Assembly (NCBI RefSeq): GCF_001895145.1
Contig: NZ_BDIR01000005.1
Span: forward strand, 62,001-126,000
DNA length: 64,000 bases
Origin: Arcobacter sp. LA11
GTDB taxonomy: Bacteria; Campylobacterota; Campylobacteria; Campylobacterales; Arcobacteraceae
Reading direction: 5' to 3'
The notes beneath the pieces are model-generated. The model did no database searches. It had not been told where the DNA came from and saw only the letters and a list, made by a program, of their open reading frames with translations. Of the stretch, positions 34,185 through 42,330 are shown piece by piece; the first letter of the stretch is position 1, and every line of letters begins with the position of its first letter. Position numbers and translations under genes: made by a program.

Positions 34185-34391
34185 ATGGCTAAGAAAAAAC
34201 CAATTATAGATTTAAAATCTAAAAATATTATGTACCAAGAGAAGGACAAAACAATTAAACTACTATCTTTTAAAAAATCCAATATGACTATAGATATAGC
34301 AATATATGAATCTGGTAAGTTTATAAAAAACAGTAATATTGTTTTTGCACATTTACCTAAAAATATTAAATCATTAATCAAACCATTATAA
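34185..34391 (+). CDS. Small basic protein (68 aa), unknown
   Basis: A 68-codon gene with a strong SD (AAGGAG four bases before ATG). The product is Lys/Ile-rich (MAKKKPIIDLKSKNI ... IKSLIKPL) and soluble, with no signal peptide or Cys. Short strands such as MTIDIAIYESGKFI suggest a small beta/alpha fold. It is divergent from the TDT transporter gene and convergent with cobC. An antisense frame in the same place has no SD and is not called. Function unknown. Confidence 0.65.
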   Translation: MAKKKPIIDLKSKNIMYQEKDKTIKLLSFKKSNMTIDIAIYESGKFIKNSNIVFAHLPKNIKSLIKPL

Positions 34392-34460
34392 TAATGAATT
34401 ATACAAATATTAAGTTTAAATTATTATAAAATTAAGTTATACTTATATTATAAGTTGAAA

Positions 34461-34988
34461 TTATAATATAAAATCTATAGGTTCTATATAGTTTACTTTT
34501 AATAGACTATTATGATAACTTTTTTTCTCAAAAATTGAATGAAGCATTTTTATAGTTCCGCCATGAGAACATATCAAGATATCACCATCTTTAGGTAAAT
34601 TTTCCAAAAAGTCTTTAATTCTGTTTTCAAAATCATCTAAACTTTCATCAGCTATATATTTATGCCAACTTTTCATTGAAGATAAATATTTCATGTTATA
34701 AGAGTCTAATTCTGCTACTTCTGCAAAACTTTTACCTTCAAACTCTTCTTTAAACCTTATTTCTCTTAATCTTGCATCTTTAACATAATCAAAACCTATT
34801 AAATCAAGAGTTTCAGTACATCTTAATAAATCAGAGGAATAAATATAATCATATTTTCTATTTTTTATAATATCAAGTTTAGAAATATCAGTTAGTGACT
34901 TATCAATAGAGATATCTGTATGACCAATATATCTATTCTGGTACTTTAAAGCCAAAGGAGCATGTCTTAGTAGTGTTATTAAAACCAT
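34461..34988 (-). CDS. cobC: CobC-like alpha-ribazole phosphatase (histidine phosphatase family)
   Basis: This 175-residue histidine phosphatase has the phospho-His loop LLRHAPLALKYQNRYIG (RHA in place of the usual RHG), YSSDLLRCTETLDLI, and the second His in CSHGGTIKMLHSI. In the nucleotide-loop pathway CobC removes the 5'-phosphate from alpha-ribazole phosphate or adenosylcobalamin phosphate. Its start overlaps the end of cobS by 10 bases, and it is the last gene of the operon, which supports this assignment over a general phosphoglycerate mutase-like enzyme. Confidence 0.87.
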   Translation of the reverse strand: MVLITLLRHAPLALKYQNRYIGHTDISIDKSLTDISKLDIIKNRKYDYIYSSDLLRCTETLDLIGFDYVKDARLREIRFKEEFEGKSFAEVAELDSYNMKYLSSMKSWHKYIADESLDDFENRIKDFLENLPKDGDILICSHGGTIKMLHSIFEKKSYHNSLLKVNYIEPIDFIL

Positions 34989-35734
34989 AATACAGTTATA
35001 CCAATAAAAAGTAAAATTTCTGTTAATTCTAAAGTCATACCTAAAGCATCACCATTTAAAAAGCCTAACTTTTTCTTTATAAATTTAAAGATTAAAAATG
35101 AAAAAATAAATCCTAATACTAATAAAAATAAAGACTTAAAACCACTAAGAACTATTATCATGAGAACTGTAAAAATAAATGAAAATAATAAACCATTAAA
35201 AGATAAAGACTCTTTTAATAAATTTACAAATGTTGACTTAAATTCAAATACCCTTATCAAAAAAATTAACATAAATCGACTAATAATTAACACTGAAATA
35301 AACTCTAAAAACAAATTATTTAACAATAAAAAAACAATAGCTCCAAGTTTTAGTATTACAAAAGCTAAAGCATATAAAACACCCATTGCTCCAACATTTG
35401 GTTCTTTTATCACTACATAAGCATCTTTCCCACCATGTTTAGCATAAATAGCATCAACAACATCCAAAATCGCTTCTGTGTGTATAAAACCGTATAGTAT
35501 CATATATACAACTGCACAAATTAAAGCACCAAACCATTCTAAGTTTTCTAAGAATCCATACAAAAATATTACAGTTACACCTAATACAAAACCCATAAAA
35601 GGCAAAAAATACAACATTGAATTCAGTACATTTTTTGCACTTAAATCATCTTTTTCTTTAAAACTTATCGGTAAAATTGTAAAGTACGAAAATACAAACT
35701 TTAGACCTAATATATATTGATTAAATTTATTCAT
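34979..35734 (-). CDS. cobS: CobS, adenosylcobinamide-GDP ribazoletransferase
   Basis: This 251-residue polytopic membrane enzyme joins alpha-ribazole (phosphate) to adenosylcobinamide-GDP. Signature features are TILPISFKEKDDLSAKN near the N-terminus, GFIHTEAILDVVDAIYAKHGG (the Asp-rich catalytic loop) and VGAMGVLYALAFV. It overlaps cobQ by 8 bases and cobC by 10, so translation is coupled. Length is normal for the family. Confidence 0.93.
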   Translation of the reverse strand: MNKFNQYILGLKFVFSYFTILPISFKEKDDLSAKNVLNSMLYFLPFMGFVLGVTVIFLYGFLENLEWFGALICAVVYMILYGFIHTEAILDVVDAIYAKHGGKDAYVVIKEPNVGAMGVLYALAFVILKLGAIVFLLLNNLFLEFISVLIISRFMLIFLIRVFEFKSTFVNLLKESLSFNGLLFSFIFTVLMIIVLSGFKSLFLLVLGFIFSFLIFKFIKKKLGFLNGDALGMTLELTEILLFIGITVLWF

Positions 35735-37121
35735 TTATTGCTTCTAGTATTTTATTCATATCTATTTTGTCTCTTAGTTTTGAGATAAAATTATTTATAG
35801 TTGTTTGTTTAAAATTATTAAAATCAAACTCTTTATAATCAGTATTTAAAGTTTTAAATATTTTATTTCGTAAGTTATCATTATCAAAGATTGCATGTAT
35901 AAAAGTACCATTTATTCTTACACTTTCATAACTTATTGGATATTTTTCACTTTTACCATGATGTATTTCAAAACCAGTTATATCACATTCAAAAATATTA
36001 TACTCACCTTTATGAAGTATCTTTTTTTGTTCAAATACAAGAACATCATCAATAAAGCCTAAACCCTCTTCTTGACATGACTCTTCATTTTCTAAAGCAT
36101 ATCCATCATATAGATTTTCAAACATCATTTCATATCCACCACAAATACCAAAAATTGGCTTTTTGTAGTTTTTAATTTTATCAAAAAGACCATTCTTTTT
36201 TAGCCACTTTAGATCTTTTATTACAAGTTTTGAACCAGGTAATATAATCATATCAAAGTTTTCTAACGATATATTGCTTTCAATAAACTCTAAATCAATA
36301 TTTTCATCAGCTATTAAAGGTTCAAAGTCATTATAGTTACTCATATACGGATAAAATACAACTCCTACTTTTATTATTGCACAACTAACATCTTGGGTAT
36401 AGTTTTTTAAACTTTGAGAATCTTCAAAACCAAGATTAAAAGGGATATAAGGTAAGACGCCTAAAACAGGTATCTTAAACTGTTCTTCAATAATTCTAAT
36501 ACCTTCATCAAAAAGGCTCATATCTCCACGAAATTTATTTACTATAACACCAACTACATTTTTTCGTAATTGCTCTGGTAATAAATGATAAACTCCATAA
36601 ATAGAAGCAAAGACTCCGCCTTTTTCAATATCTGCAACTAAAACTATCTTTGTATTATATTTTGAAGCAACATAGATGTTTGATAAATCTTTATCCATAA
36701 GATTAAGTTCCACAGGGCTTCCTGCCCCTTCACAAACAACACACTCATACTTTTCATCTAGATAATCAAAACATCTATCAACTGCTGGTTTCAGGGTATC
36801 TAAATCTTTGTAATATTCAAGGACATCTTTTGATGCCACAACTTTACCTTCAACTATCAAAGAAGCACTACTTCCTCTTCCTGATTTAAGTAAAACTGGA
36901 TTTAAATGATATGAAGTTTCAACACCTAAAACACTTGCTTGAAAATACTGGGCAACTGCAATCTCACTATAATCATCACACACAAAGGCATTGTTTGATA
37001 CATTTTGAGCTTTAAAAGGAACTACTTTTACACCCATATCTTGCAGTATCTTTGCTATTACAAAAGTAATAGTAGATTTTCCAGCATCTGAACTTGTTCC
37101 AAATATTGATATATTTTTCAT
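35727..37121 (-). CDS. cobQ: CobQ, cobyric acid synthase
   Basis: This 464-residue enzyme has an N-terminal P-loop (FGTSSDAGKSTI, about 7-18) and VVPFKAQNVSNNAFVC, typical of CobQ. The C-terminal class I glutamine amidotransferase domain (about 250-440) has the nucleophile loop PIFGICGGYEMMF and the GFEIHHGKSE His. It amidates four carboxylates (b, d, e, g) of adenosylcobyrinic acid a,c-diamide using glutamine and ATP. It starts 2 bases after the cobU stop. Confidence 0.95.
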   Translation of the reverse strand: MKNISIFGTSSDAGKSTITFVIAKILQDMGVKVVPFKAQNVSNNAFVCDDYSEIAVAQYFQASVLGVETSYHLNPVLLKSGRGSSASLIVEGKVVASKDVLEYYKDLDTLKPAVDRCFDYLDEKYECVVCEGAGSPVELNLMDKDLSNIYVASKYNTKIVLVADIEKGGVFASIYGVYHLLPEQLRKNVVGVIVNKFRGDMSLFDEGIRIIEEQFKIPVLGVLPYIPFNLGFEDSQSLKNYTQDVSCAIIKVGVVFYPYMSNYNDFEPLIADENIDLEFIESNISLENFDMIILPGSKLVIKDLKWLKKNGLFDKIKNYKKPIFGICGGYEMMFENLYDGYALENEESCQEEGLGFIDDVLVFEQKKILHKGEYNIFECDITGFEIHHGKSEKYPISYESVRINGTFIHAIFDNDNLRNKIFKTLNTDYKEFDFNNFKQTTINNFISKLRDKIDMNKILEAINE

Positions 37122-37123
37122 AT

Positions 37124-37615
37124 TTATTTCAACCTACTCGTTAAACCTAATTTTACTTCATAAACTTCATCACAAATAGATGCAAGCTTTTGTCCAACAA
37201 CTCCTGTTAAGTCAATAAATTTACGACTCTCTTTATCAAAAGGAATAACTCCACTATTTACGTCATTTAGCACAAATACTACATTTGCATCAATATTTTC
37301 TATCTTTTCTATTTGTTTTATTAGTTCTTCTTCACTACTATTTATATTGTTTAATATCCACATAGAGATACAATCCACTATATATGTTTCGCCCTCTTCT
37401 ATTTTTGATATAAAATCTTTAGGTTCTTCAATTGTAATAAAATTCTCTTCTCTTTGATTTTGATGTTTTAAAACTCTTATTTTCATCTCATCATCATCAA
37501 AACTTCCATCATATGTTGCAATATAATATGGTTTTGAATTTGAAAGTTCAATTGTCTTTGCTTCTGCAAGAGTTGATTTGCCACTCTTTTGTCCACCAAA
37601 ATATAAGATTTTCAT
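37124..37615 (-). CDS. cobU: CobU, adenosylcobinamide kinase/guanylyltransferase
   Basis: This 163-residue bifunctional enzyme phosphorylates adenosylcobinamide and transfers GMP to it. Its P-loop is YFGGQKSGKSTLAE (residues 5-18). YIVDCISMWILNN and VLNDVNSGVIPFDKESRKFIDLTG correspond to the conserved CobU core with the guanylylated region. Slightly shorter than E. coli CobU (181), but the landmark motifs are present. It lies between cobT and cobQ with gaps of 2-3 bases. Confidence 0.93.
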   Translation of the reverse strand: MKILYFGGQKSGKSTLAEAKTIELSNSKPYYIATYDGSFDDDEMKIRVLKHQNQREENFITIEEPKDFISKIEEGETYIVDCISMWILNNINSSEEELIKQIEKIENIDANVVFVLNDVNSGVIPFDKESRKFIDLTGVVGQKLASICDEVYEVKLGLTSRLK

Positions 37616-37618
37616 AAA

Positions 37619-38677
37619 TTATCCTAAAAAGCTTTCTACTTGATTTATTATACTATCTTTTGAAACTCCATTTAAAGAAGCATAAACTAAAGCTGCTCCT
37701 GCACCAACACCCTCTTTTGCTTCACCTTGGTCATATAGTTTTAAAGCGGGATGATTTGATGTTGAGAAATCAAAATCAGAATAATATGTATTTATCTTAA
37801 AATCCAACATCTCTAAAAGTGATTTTATATCACTATTTTCATCTTCATATACCCATTTTGTAGTACATAAAGATAGATTTGAAGTATTAAGTTCTCCACC
37901 CATTGTTTTTAAAATCGTATTAACAATAAGTAAAACACAAGCCATTTGTGTTCCTCCTGCTAGGACTAATTTTATTTTATTATTCAGTCCTAAAATAAAT
38001 CCTGCGTTAAATATCAACATATTATCAGAAACTCGTCCTAAAATCTGAAATAAATCATCATCACTTTTTATATTTTCTAAAGCATTTTTAATAGTAATTT
38101 CTCTTATATTATTTGGAACATTTTTAAAAGAACTACTAAATAAATCTTTACAGTCATAGCCTAAAGCTTGTGCAGTTGCACTTGCTGTTGTAGTACCACT
38201 AGGAACTGACTCACCTAAAATAATATAATCATCTTTACATTCATAAGCTTGTGCAAAAGCTAAACCTTTTTGAAAAAGTTCCATTGCGTTTATTGTTGCA
38301 TCTAAAGCTATACTTTTTGAAGGATTAATTCCAAAATCATGTATTTTAAAATATTCAAGTTGTGGTTTAACTTCCAATCCTAAATCTAAAAGCTCTATAT
38401 TTGAATAAGGATTTAAAAGATGTACAGCTCTGGTAAGTAGTGCTGGAGTAGGAACACCTTTTGGAGTTTCGGCTATATTTTCTAAACTTCTAACTTCTCC
38501 TGTACATACAAATTCACTATCCAAAGTTGGAGTTAAATGTATCTTTCCAGGGATTCCAGCTTGTGTTATTCCTCTTATATTAGAAGTTCCAGTATTACTC
38601 AAAGCTAATAAAAAAGAAGCCTTTTTACCTCTTAGACTTTCAATAAAATCTACATTTCCTACTATATTTTTTATCAC
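37619..38677 (-). CDS. cobT: CobT, archaeal/cyanobacterial-type nicotinate-nucleotide phosphoribosyltransferase
   Basis: This 352-residue enzyme transfers phosphoribose from nicotinate mononucleotide to the lower-ligand base (dimethylbenzimidazole or another base). The sequence resembles the group known mainly from archaea and cyanobacteria (TIGR00303-type): LLALSNTGTSNIRGITQAGIPGK, ECKDDYIILGESVPSGTTTASATAQ and LVLAGGTQMACVLLIVN. The Gly-rich end EAKEGVGAGAALVYA is also conserved. It overlaps the phosphotransferase gene by 4 bases. The choice of base cannot be read from sequence. Confidence 0.9.
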   Translation of the reverse strand: MIKNIVGNVDFIESLRGKKASFLLALSNTGTSNIRGITQAGIPGKIHLTPTLDSEFVCTGEVRSLENIAETPKGVPTPALLTRAVHLLNPYSNIELLDLGLEVKPQLEYFKIHDFGINPSKSIALDATINAMELFQKGLAFAQAYECKDDYIILGESVPSGTTTASATAQALGYDCKDLFSSSFKNVPNNIREITIKNALENIKSDDDLFQILGRVSDNMLIFNAGFILGLNNKIKLVLAGGTQMACVLLIVNTILKTMGGELNTSNLSLCTTKWVYEDENSDIKSLLEMLDFKINTYYSDFDFSTSNHPALKLYDQGEAKEGVGAGAALVYASLNGVSKDSIINQVESFLG

Positions 38678-39558
38678 TTATTTTCCTTAATTGTCTTTTC
38701 TATTATTTCAAATCGTTTTAAAAACTCATTATAGTCTTTGAGTTTATTTTCTCTTGTACATCTTTGCAATGAATAATATAAACATCCACACAATAAGTAA
38801 TTCTTTAAAAACTCTTCAGAGATATTACTATTTAATTCTTTATTATAAATTTCTAAAATCTTTGCAAAAAACTCTTTATTGAAATTATATCCATCAAAAC
38901 ACCAACTTAAAACCATTACTGCTAAATCAAAATATCTATTTCCATAACATGATTGAGAAAAATCATATACCCCACAAAGTTTCTCATCAATAAACTTTGC
39001 ATTATCATAAAATAAATCTCCATGAATAAATGCATTATTTGATAAATCAATATTTTCTATTTTTTTATACTTCGATAAAAAATCATTTTTTACATCTTTA
39101 TTTATATTTTCATCATCTAAAACTTTCTTTAACATTGAGTCTAAAAAATCTTTAGTATAAATATTTTTATTTTCTGATTTATAATCAACTTTGTGTAAAA
39201 AGCTTAAAAAATATGTTATCTGTTCTATTCGTTTTAAATTAATATATTTAGGTATCTTTCCTTCAATACATGAGTATAAAACATATGGTTTTGAATTATA
39301 GAATTCTATATTTTTAGATATTACTTTTGGAACAATTAAATCTTTTAAAGCATTTAAAATATCTATTTCATGTTGCACATCTTTTTTTGATGAAGATTCA
39401 TATATTTTTAATACATATCGTTTATGATTTTCATCACTTGCAATATATGTTGTATCTGTTATTCCATTTTTTGTTTCTATAAATGAGACAAATTTTATGT
39501 TTAAAGATAAAACCAACTCATTTAATTGGTCAAGATTTAATTTTGTAATTATTCCCAA
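38674..39558 (-). CDS. APH-fold phosphotransferase heading the cob operon
   Basis: This 294-residue aminoglycoside phosphotransferase/homoserine kinase II-like protein has the nucleotide-anchor Lys K51 in RYVLKIYE and the catalytic motif FIHGDLFYDNAKF (H179, D181, N186). The metal Asp is D199 in GVYDFSQSC. The whole kinase fold is present. It is the first gene of an operon of late cobalamin genes and overlaps cobT by 4 bases. The pathway needs L-threonine-O-phosphate for CobD (encoded divergently), normally made by PduX of the GHMP family. No PduX is seen here, so this kinase is a candidate replacement (inference). A salvage kinase is the alternative. Confidence 0.82.
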   Translation of the reverse strand: MGIITKLNLDQLNELVLSLNIKFVSFIETKNGITDTTYIASDENHKRYVLKIYESSSKKDVQHEIDILNALKDLIVPKVISKNIEFYNSKPYVLYSCIEGKIPKYINLKRIEQITYFLSFLHKVDYKSENKNIYTKDFLDSMLKKVLDDENINKDVKNDFLSKYKKIENIDLSNNAFIHGDLFYDNAKFIDEKLCGVYDFSQSCYGNRYFDLAVMVLSWCFDGYNFNKEFFAKILEIYNKELNSNISEEFLKNYLLCGCLYYSLQRCTRENKLKDYNEFLKRFEIIEKTIKENK

Positions 39559-39607
39559 AAGTTTCCTCTTACTAGTTTTATATGATTTTTATTGTATTAT
39601 TGAATCT

Positions 39608-39613
39608 TATAAT
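39608..39613 (+). promoter_or_regulatory. Putative -10 element of the cobJ-cobD-cbiB operon
   Basis: TATAAT at 39608-39613 on the plus strand lies in the 112-base divergent gap between the kinase gene and cobJ, about 58 bases before the cobJ ATG. The upstream side is T-rich with no clear -35. No cobalamin riboswitch box (GCCACTG) is visible in this gap. Confidence 0.45.
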
Positions 39614-39629
39614 AGCAAAAAAGAGTAGT

Positions 39630-39656
39630 AAAAAAGCTTCAAGAAAGTGCTTTTTT
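39630..39656 (+). terminator. Possible leader terminator/attenuator of cobJ
   Basis: AAAAAAGC (39630-39637) pairs with GCTTTTTT (39649-39656), leaving an 11-base loop. The run of six T is followed at once by the SD AGGAG (39657-39661) of cobJ. A terminator-like hairpin in a short leader between a -10 and the SD could act as attenuator or mask the ribosome site. Confidence 0.4.
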
Positions 39657-39670
39657 AGGAGAATATTAAG

Positions 39671-40423
39671 ATGAATAAACTGTATATTGTATCATGTGGT
39701 ACAGGTGGTACAAATTATATAACACCAGAAGCAAGAGAAGCACTAAAAGAGTGTGAAGTAGTGATTTCATATAGTAAGTATGCAAGAGAACTATCTTCTC
39801 TTATAGATGGAAAAGAAATACATACTTCAGGGATGACCCATGAAGTACAAAGATGTACTAGCGCAGTTGAGTTCGCTTCACAAGGAAAAACTACTTGTAT
39901 TATTTCTAATGGTGACTCAAATGTATATGGAATAGCATCCGTAATAGTTGAAATAATTGATGAAAAAGATTTATGGGATAAAGTTAATCTTGTTTCACTT
40001 CCAGGAATTACGGCCCTACTTGCAGCAGCTGCAAAAGTTGGAGCTCCATTATCACAAGACTTTGCAACGATATCCTTATCAGAACGTCAAAATAGTTTTG
40101 AACTAATAGATAAAAGAGTTAAAGCAGCTTTAGAGGCAGATTTCATACTTGGAATATATAACCCAAAATCTAAAAAAAGAATAATAGGATATGAAAACTT
40201 TTTAGAAGCCTTAAGACCTTATGAAAATAGAATTGCAGTAATTGCCTCACACATGGGAAGAGAAGATAAAGAAAATATCACTATAACAACTGCTAAAAAG
40301 CTTGTAGAAAAAGGTTTAGATAATCCACTAGTAACAATGTCAACACTTATAATCATAGGAAATACTCAAACACGTCTTACAAAAAATGGACAAATACTAA
40401 CTCCAAGAGGATGTGCTAATTAG
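39671..40423 (+). CDS. cobJ: CobJ/CbiH, precorrin-3B C17-methyltransferase
   Basis: This 250-residue SAM-dependent tetrapyrrole methylase catalyses ring-contraction-linked methylation at C17. Features are the N-terminal GTGGTNYITPEAREAL, VVISYSKYARELSSLIDGKE, IISNGDSNVYGIAS, LPGITALLAAAAKVGAPLSQDF and LGIYNPKSKKR. The last is typical of CobJ/CbiH. It is the only corrin-ring methyltransferase in the window. A good SD (AGGAG) and a terminator-like leader hairpin precede it. cobD follows with no gap. Confidence 0.93.
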   Translation: MNKLYIVSCGTGGTNYITPEAREALKECEVVISYSKYARELSSLIDGKEIHTSGMTHEVQRCTSAVEFASQGKTTCIISNGDSNVYGIASVIVEIIDEKDLWDKVNLVSLPGITALLAAAAKVGAPLSQDFATISLSERQNSFELIDKRVKAALEADFILGIYNPKSKKRIIGYENFLEALRPYENRIAVIASHMGREDKENITITTAKKLVEKGLDNPLVTMSTLIIIGNTQTRLTKNGQILTPRGCAN

Positions 40424-40424
40424 A

Positions 40425-41435
40425 ATGAAAACTTATGAGCATGGTGGAGATATAAATGGTTTTGCAAAAAAACTAAACTGCAAAATAGAAGATATTATCG
40501 ATTTATCTTCAAATATAAATTTCATAAAACCTAAAATAGATACTAACTTTAATACTTTAGAAATATCTTCATACCCAAAATATGACACTCTTTATAAAAC
40601 AATTGCAAAAAACTACAAAATAAAAGAGAAAAACTTAGAACTCTTTAACGGCGGGAGTTCAGGGATTTTTACCCTATTTAGACATCTGAAATTAAAAAAT
40701 TGTGTTATATATTCACCTGCATATTTAGAATATAAAAAAGCAGCAGATATTTATAATTATAAAACTACTCAAATTAATAGATTTAAAAATATTTATAAAG
40801 ATATTCCAAAAAATTCATTAGTTATTTTTGTAAATCCTTCCACTCCTGATGGAAAACATTATGATTTAAAAAAACTATTTAAAATATGGAAAGAAAGAGA
40901 TGCCACAGTTTTGATTGATGAAAGTTTTTTAGACTTTACAAATCAGAGTTCATCCCTAAAATATTTGAAAGAGTACAAAAAACTATATATTTTAAAATCC
41001 TTAACAAAGTTCTACAGTAGTGCAGGAATAAGGCTGGGAATAATAATATCAAATAGGAAAAATATAGATTTAATAAAAAAGAATGAACCTATGTGGAAAA
41101 TATCACAGTTTGATTCAAGATATATTCAAGAAGCATTAAAAGATAAAGAGTTTAAAAATGCATCTTTAAATAAAAATGATAAAAATAGAAAATCCCTTTT
41201 AAAACTTTTAAAAAAACAATCTTTTATCAAGAAAGTATATGAAAGTGAAGCTAATTTCTTTTTAGTAAAACTAAAAAATATTGATGCAGAAGAACTACAA
41301 AATACACTTCTTAAGTATAAAATTATGATACGAGATTGTTCAAATTTTACTTTTCTAGATAATTCATATGTAAGAATTGCAGTAAAAAATCAGAAATCAA
41401 TAAATATATTAAAAAAAGCTTTCAAAGAAATATAG
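40425..41435 (+). CDS. cobD: CobD-type L-threonine-O-3-phosphate decarboxylase
   Basis: This 336-residue PLP enzyme of the class I/II aminotransferase fold opens MKTYEHGGDINGFAKKL, characteristic of this decarboxylase. It contains the PLP-binding FVNPSTPDGKHYD, VLIDESFLDFT and the Schiff-base Lys in LKSLTKFYSSAGIRLG. It produces (R)-1-amino-2-propanol O-2-phosphate, the arm of cobalamin. A GTG at 40413 is open in frame, but the ATG two bases after the cobJ stop is the likely start. If L-serine phosphate were used instead, norcobamides would result; sequence alone cannot tell. Confidence 0.9.
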   Translation: MKTYEHGGDINGFAKKLNCKIEDIIDLSSNINFIKPKIDTNFNTLEISSYPKYDTLYKTIAKNYKIKEKNLELFNGGSSGIFTLFRHLKLKNCVIYSPAYLEYKKAADIYNYKTTQINRFKNIYKDIPKNSLVIFVNPSTPDGKHYDLKKLFKIWKERDATVLIDESFLDFTNQSSSLKYLKEYKKLYILKSLTKFYSSAGIRLGIIISNRKNIDLIKKNEPMWKISQFDSRYIQEALKDKEFKNASLNKNDKNRKSLLKLLKKQSFIKKVYESEANFFLVKLKNIDAEELQNTLLKYKIMIRDCSNFTFLDNSYVRIAVKNQKSINILKKAFKEI

Positions 41436-41439
41436 AAAA

Positions 41440-42330
41440 ATGTATATTGAGATTCTATTATTAGCTTATATCATTGATGCGATTTTTTCAGAGTTTCAGC
41501 AAGTAAAATATTTAAAACACCCTATTGTTCTAATGGGAAACTATATTTCATGGTTTGAAAAAAAGTTTTATAAAGACACTATTTTAATAGGCTTTTTACT
41601 TACAATTAGTCTAATATTTATTACATTTATAATTAGTTTTTCACTTAGTTTAATTGATAATATTCTATTTCAAGCCTTATTGGCTTCATTTACAATCTCT
41701 TCAAAGATGTTGTATGATAGTGTAAAAAATATTTTTGATGCAGAAAATCCTAAAGTTGCCATTTCTATGTTAGTGAGTCGTGATACAAAAGATATGACAC
41801 AAAGTGATATAAACAAGGCTTCTATTGAAACCTACGCTGAAAACTTAAGTGATGGTGTTATTGCTCCAATGTTTTATCTTCTAATATTTGGACTTTGGGG
41901 AGCTTTTATTTATAAAGCTATAAATACTCTAGATTCTATGGTTGGATATAGAAATGAGAAATATGAAAACTTTGGTAAATTCTCTGCAAAGCTTGATGAT
42001 ATCGCAAACTATATTCCTTCAAGAATAACTGCAATTTTAATAGCCTTACTTTTTAAATCAAAATATGCACTTAAAAACTTTTATAAATATGGGAAACTTC
42101 ATGATAGTCCAAATGCAGGGCATCCTATATCAGCTATGGCTTTAGCTCTAAATATAAAACTTGGAGGTCCAACTTCATATTTTGGAAAAATAAAAGATAA
42201 GCCATATTTTGGTGAAGGAAAAGAAGTTATAGAAAAAAGCGATATAAACGAAGCACTAAATTTTAAATCTAGATTTGATTTATTGATAACTTTTATAGCT
42301 CTTATTTACCTTTGGAACTTCTTCTTATAA
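41440..42330 (+). CDS. cbiB: CbiB, adenosylcobinamide-phosphate synthase
   Basis: This 296-residue polytopic membrane enzyme attaches the aminopropanol phosphate arm to adenosylcobyric acid. Conserved features are HPIVLMGNYISWFEK near the N-terminus, the cytoplasmic loop LVSRDTKDMTQSDI, ETYAENLSDGVIAPMFYLL, AINTLDSMVGYRNEKYE and SPNAGHPISAMALAL. It completes the plus-strand trio with cobJ and cobD (gap of 4 bases). Its end overlaps the convergent permease gene by 29 bases. Confidence 0.94.
   Translation: MYIEILLLAYIIDAIFSEFQQVKYLKHPIVLMGNYISWFEKKFYKDTILIGFLLTISLIFITFIISFSLSLIDNILFQALLASFTISSKMLYDSVKNIFDAENPKVAISMLVSRDTKDMTQSDINKASIETYAENLSDGVIAPMFYLLIFGLWGAFIYKAINTLDSMVGYRNEKYENFGKFSAKLDDIANYIPSRITAILIALLFKSKYALKNFYKYGKLHDSPNAGHPISAMALALNIKLGGPTSYFGKIKDKPYFGEGKEVIEKSDINEALNFKSRFDLLITFIALIYLWNFFL

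Noticed and set aside
34172-34381. Minus-strand open frame of 69 codons opposite the 68-aa gene
   Set aside because: No SD. The plus-strand frame has AAGGAG at ideal spacing, and the antisense product is a hydrophobic by-product of AT-rich sequence.
39559-39670. Cobalamin riboswitch in the cob divergent gap
   Set aside because: Only 112 bases, of which none match a B12 box on either strand, and too short for the full fold. A covariance search would settle it.
42302-42330. Possible fusion or frameshift where cbiB and the permease gene overlap
   Set aside because: The two genes converge on opposite strands and both have normal lengths and C-termini; the overlap is ordinary compaction.
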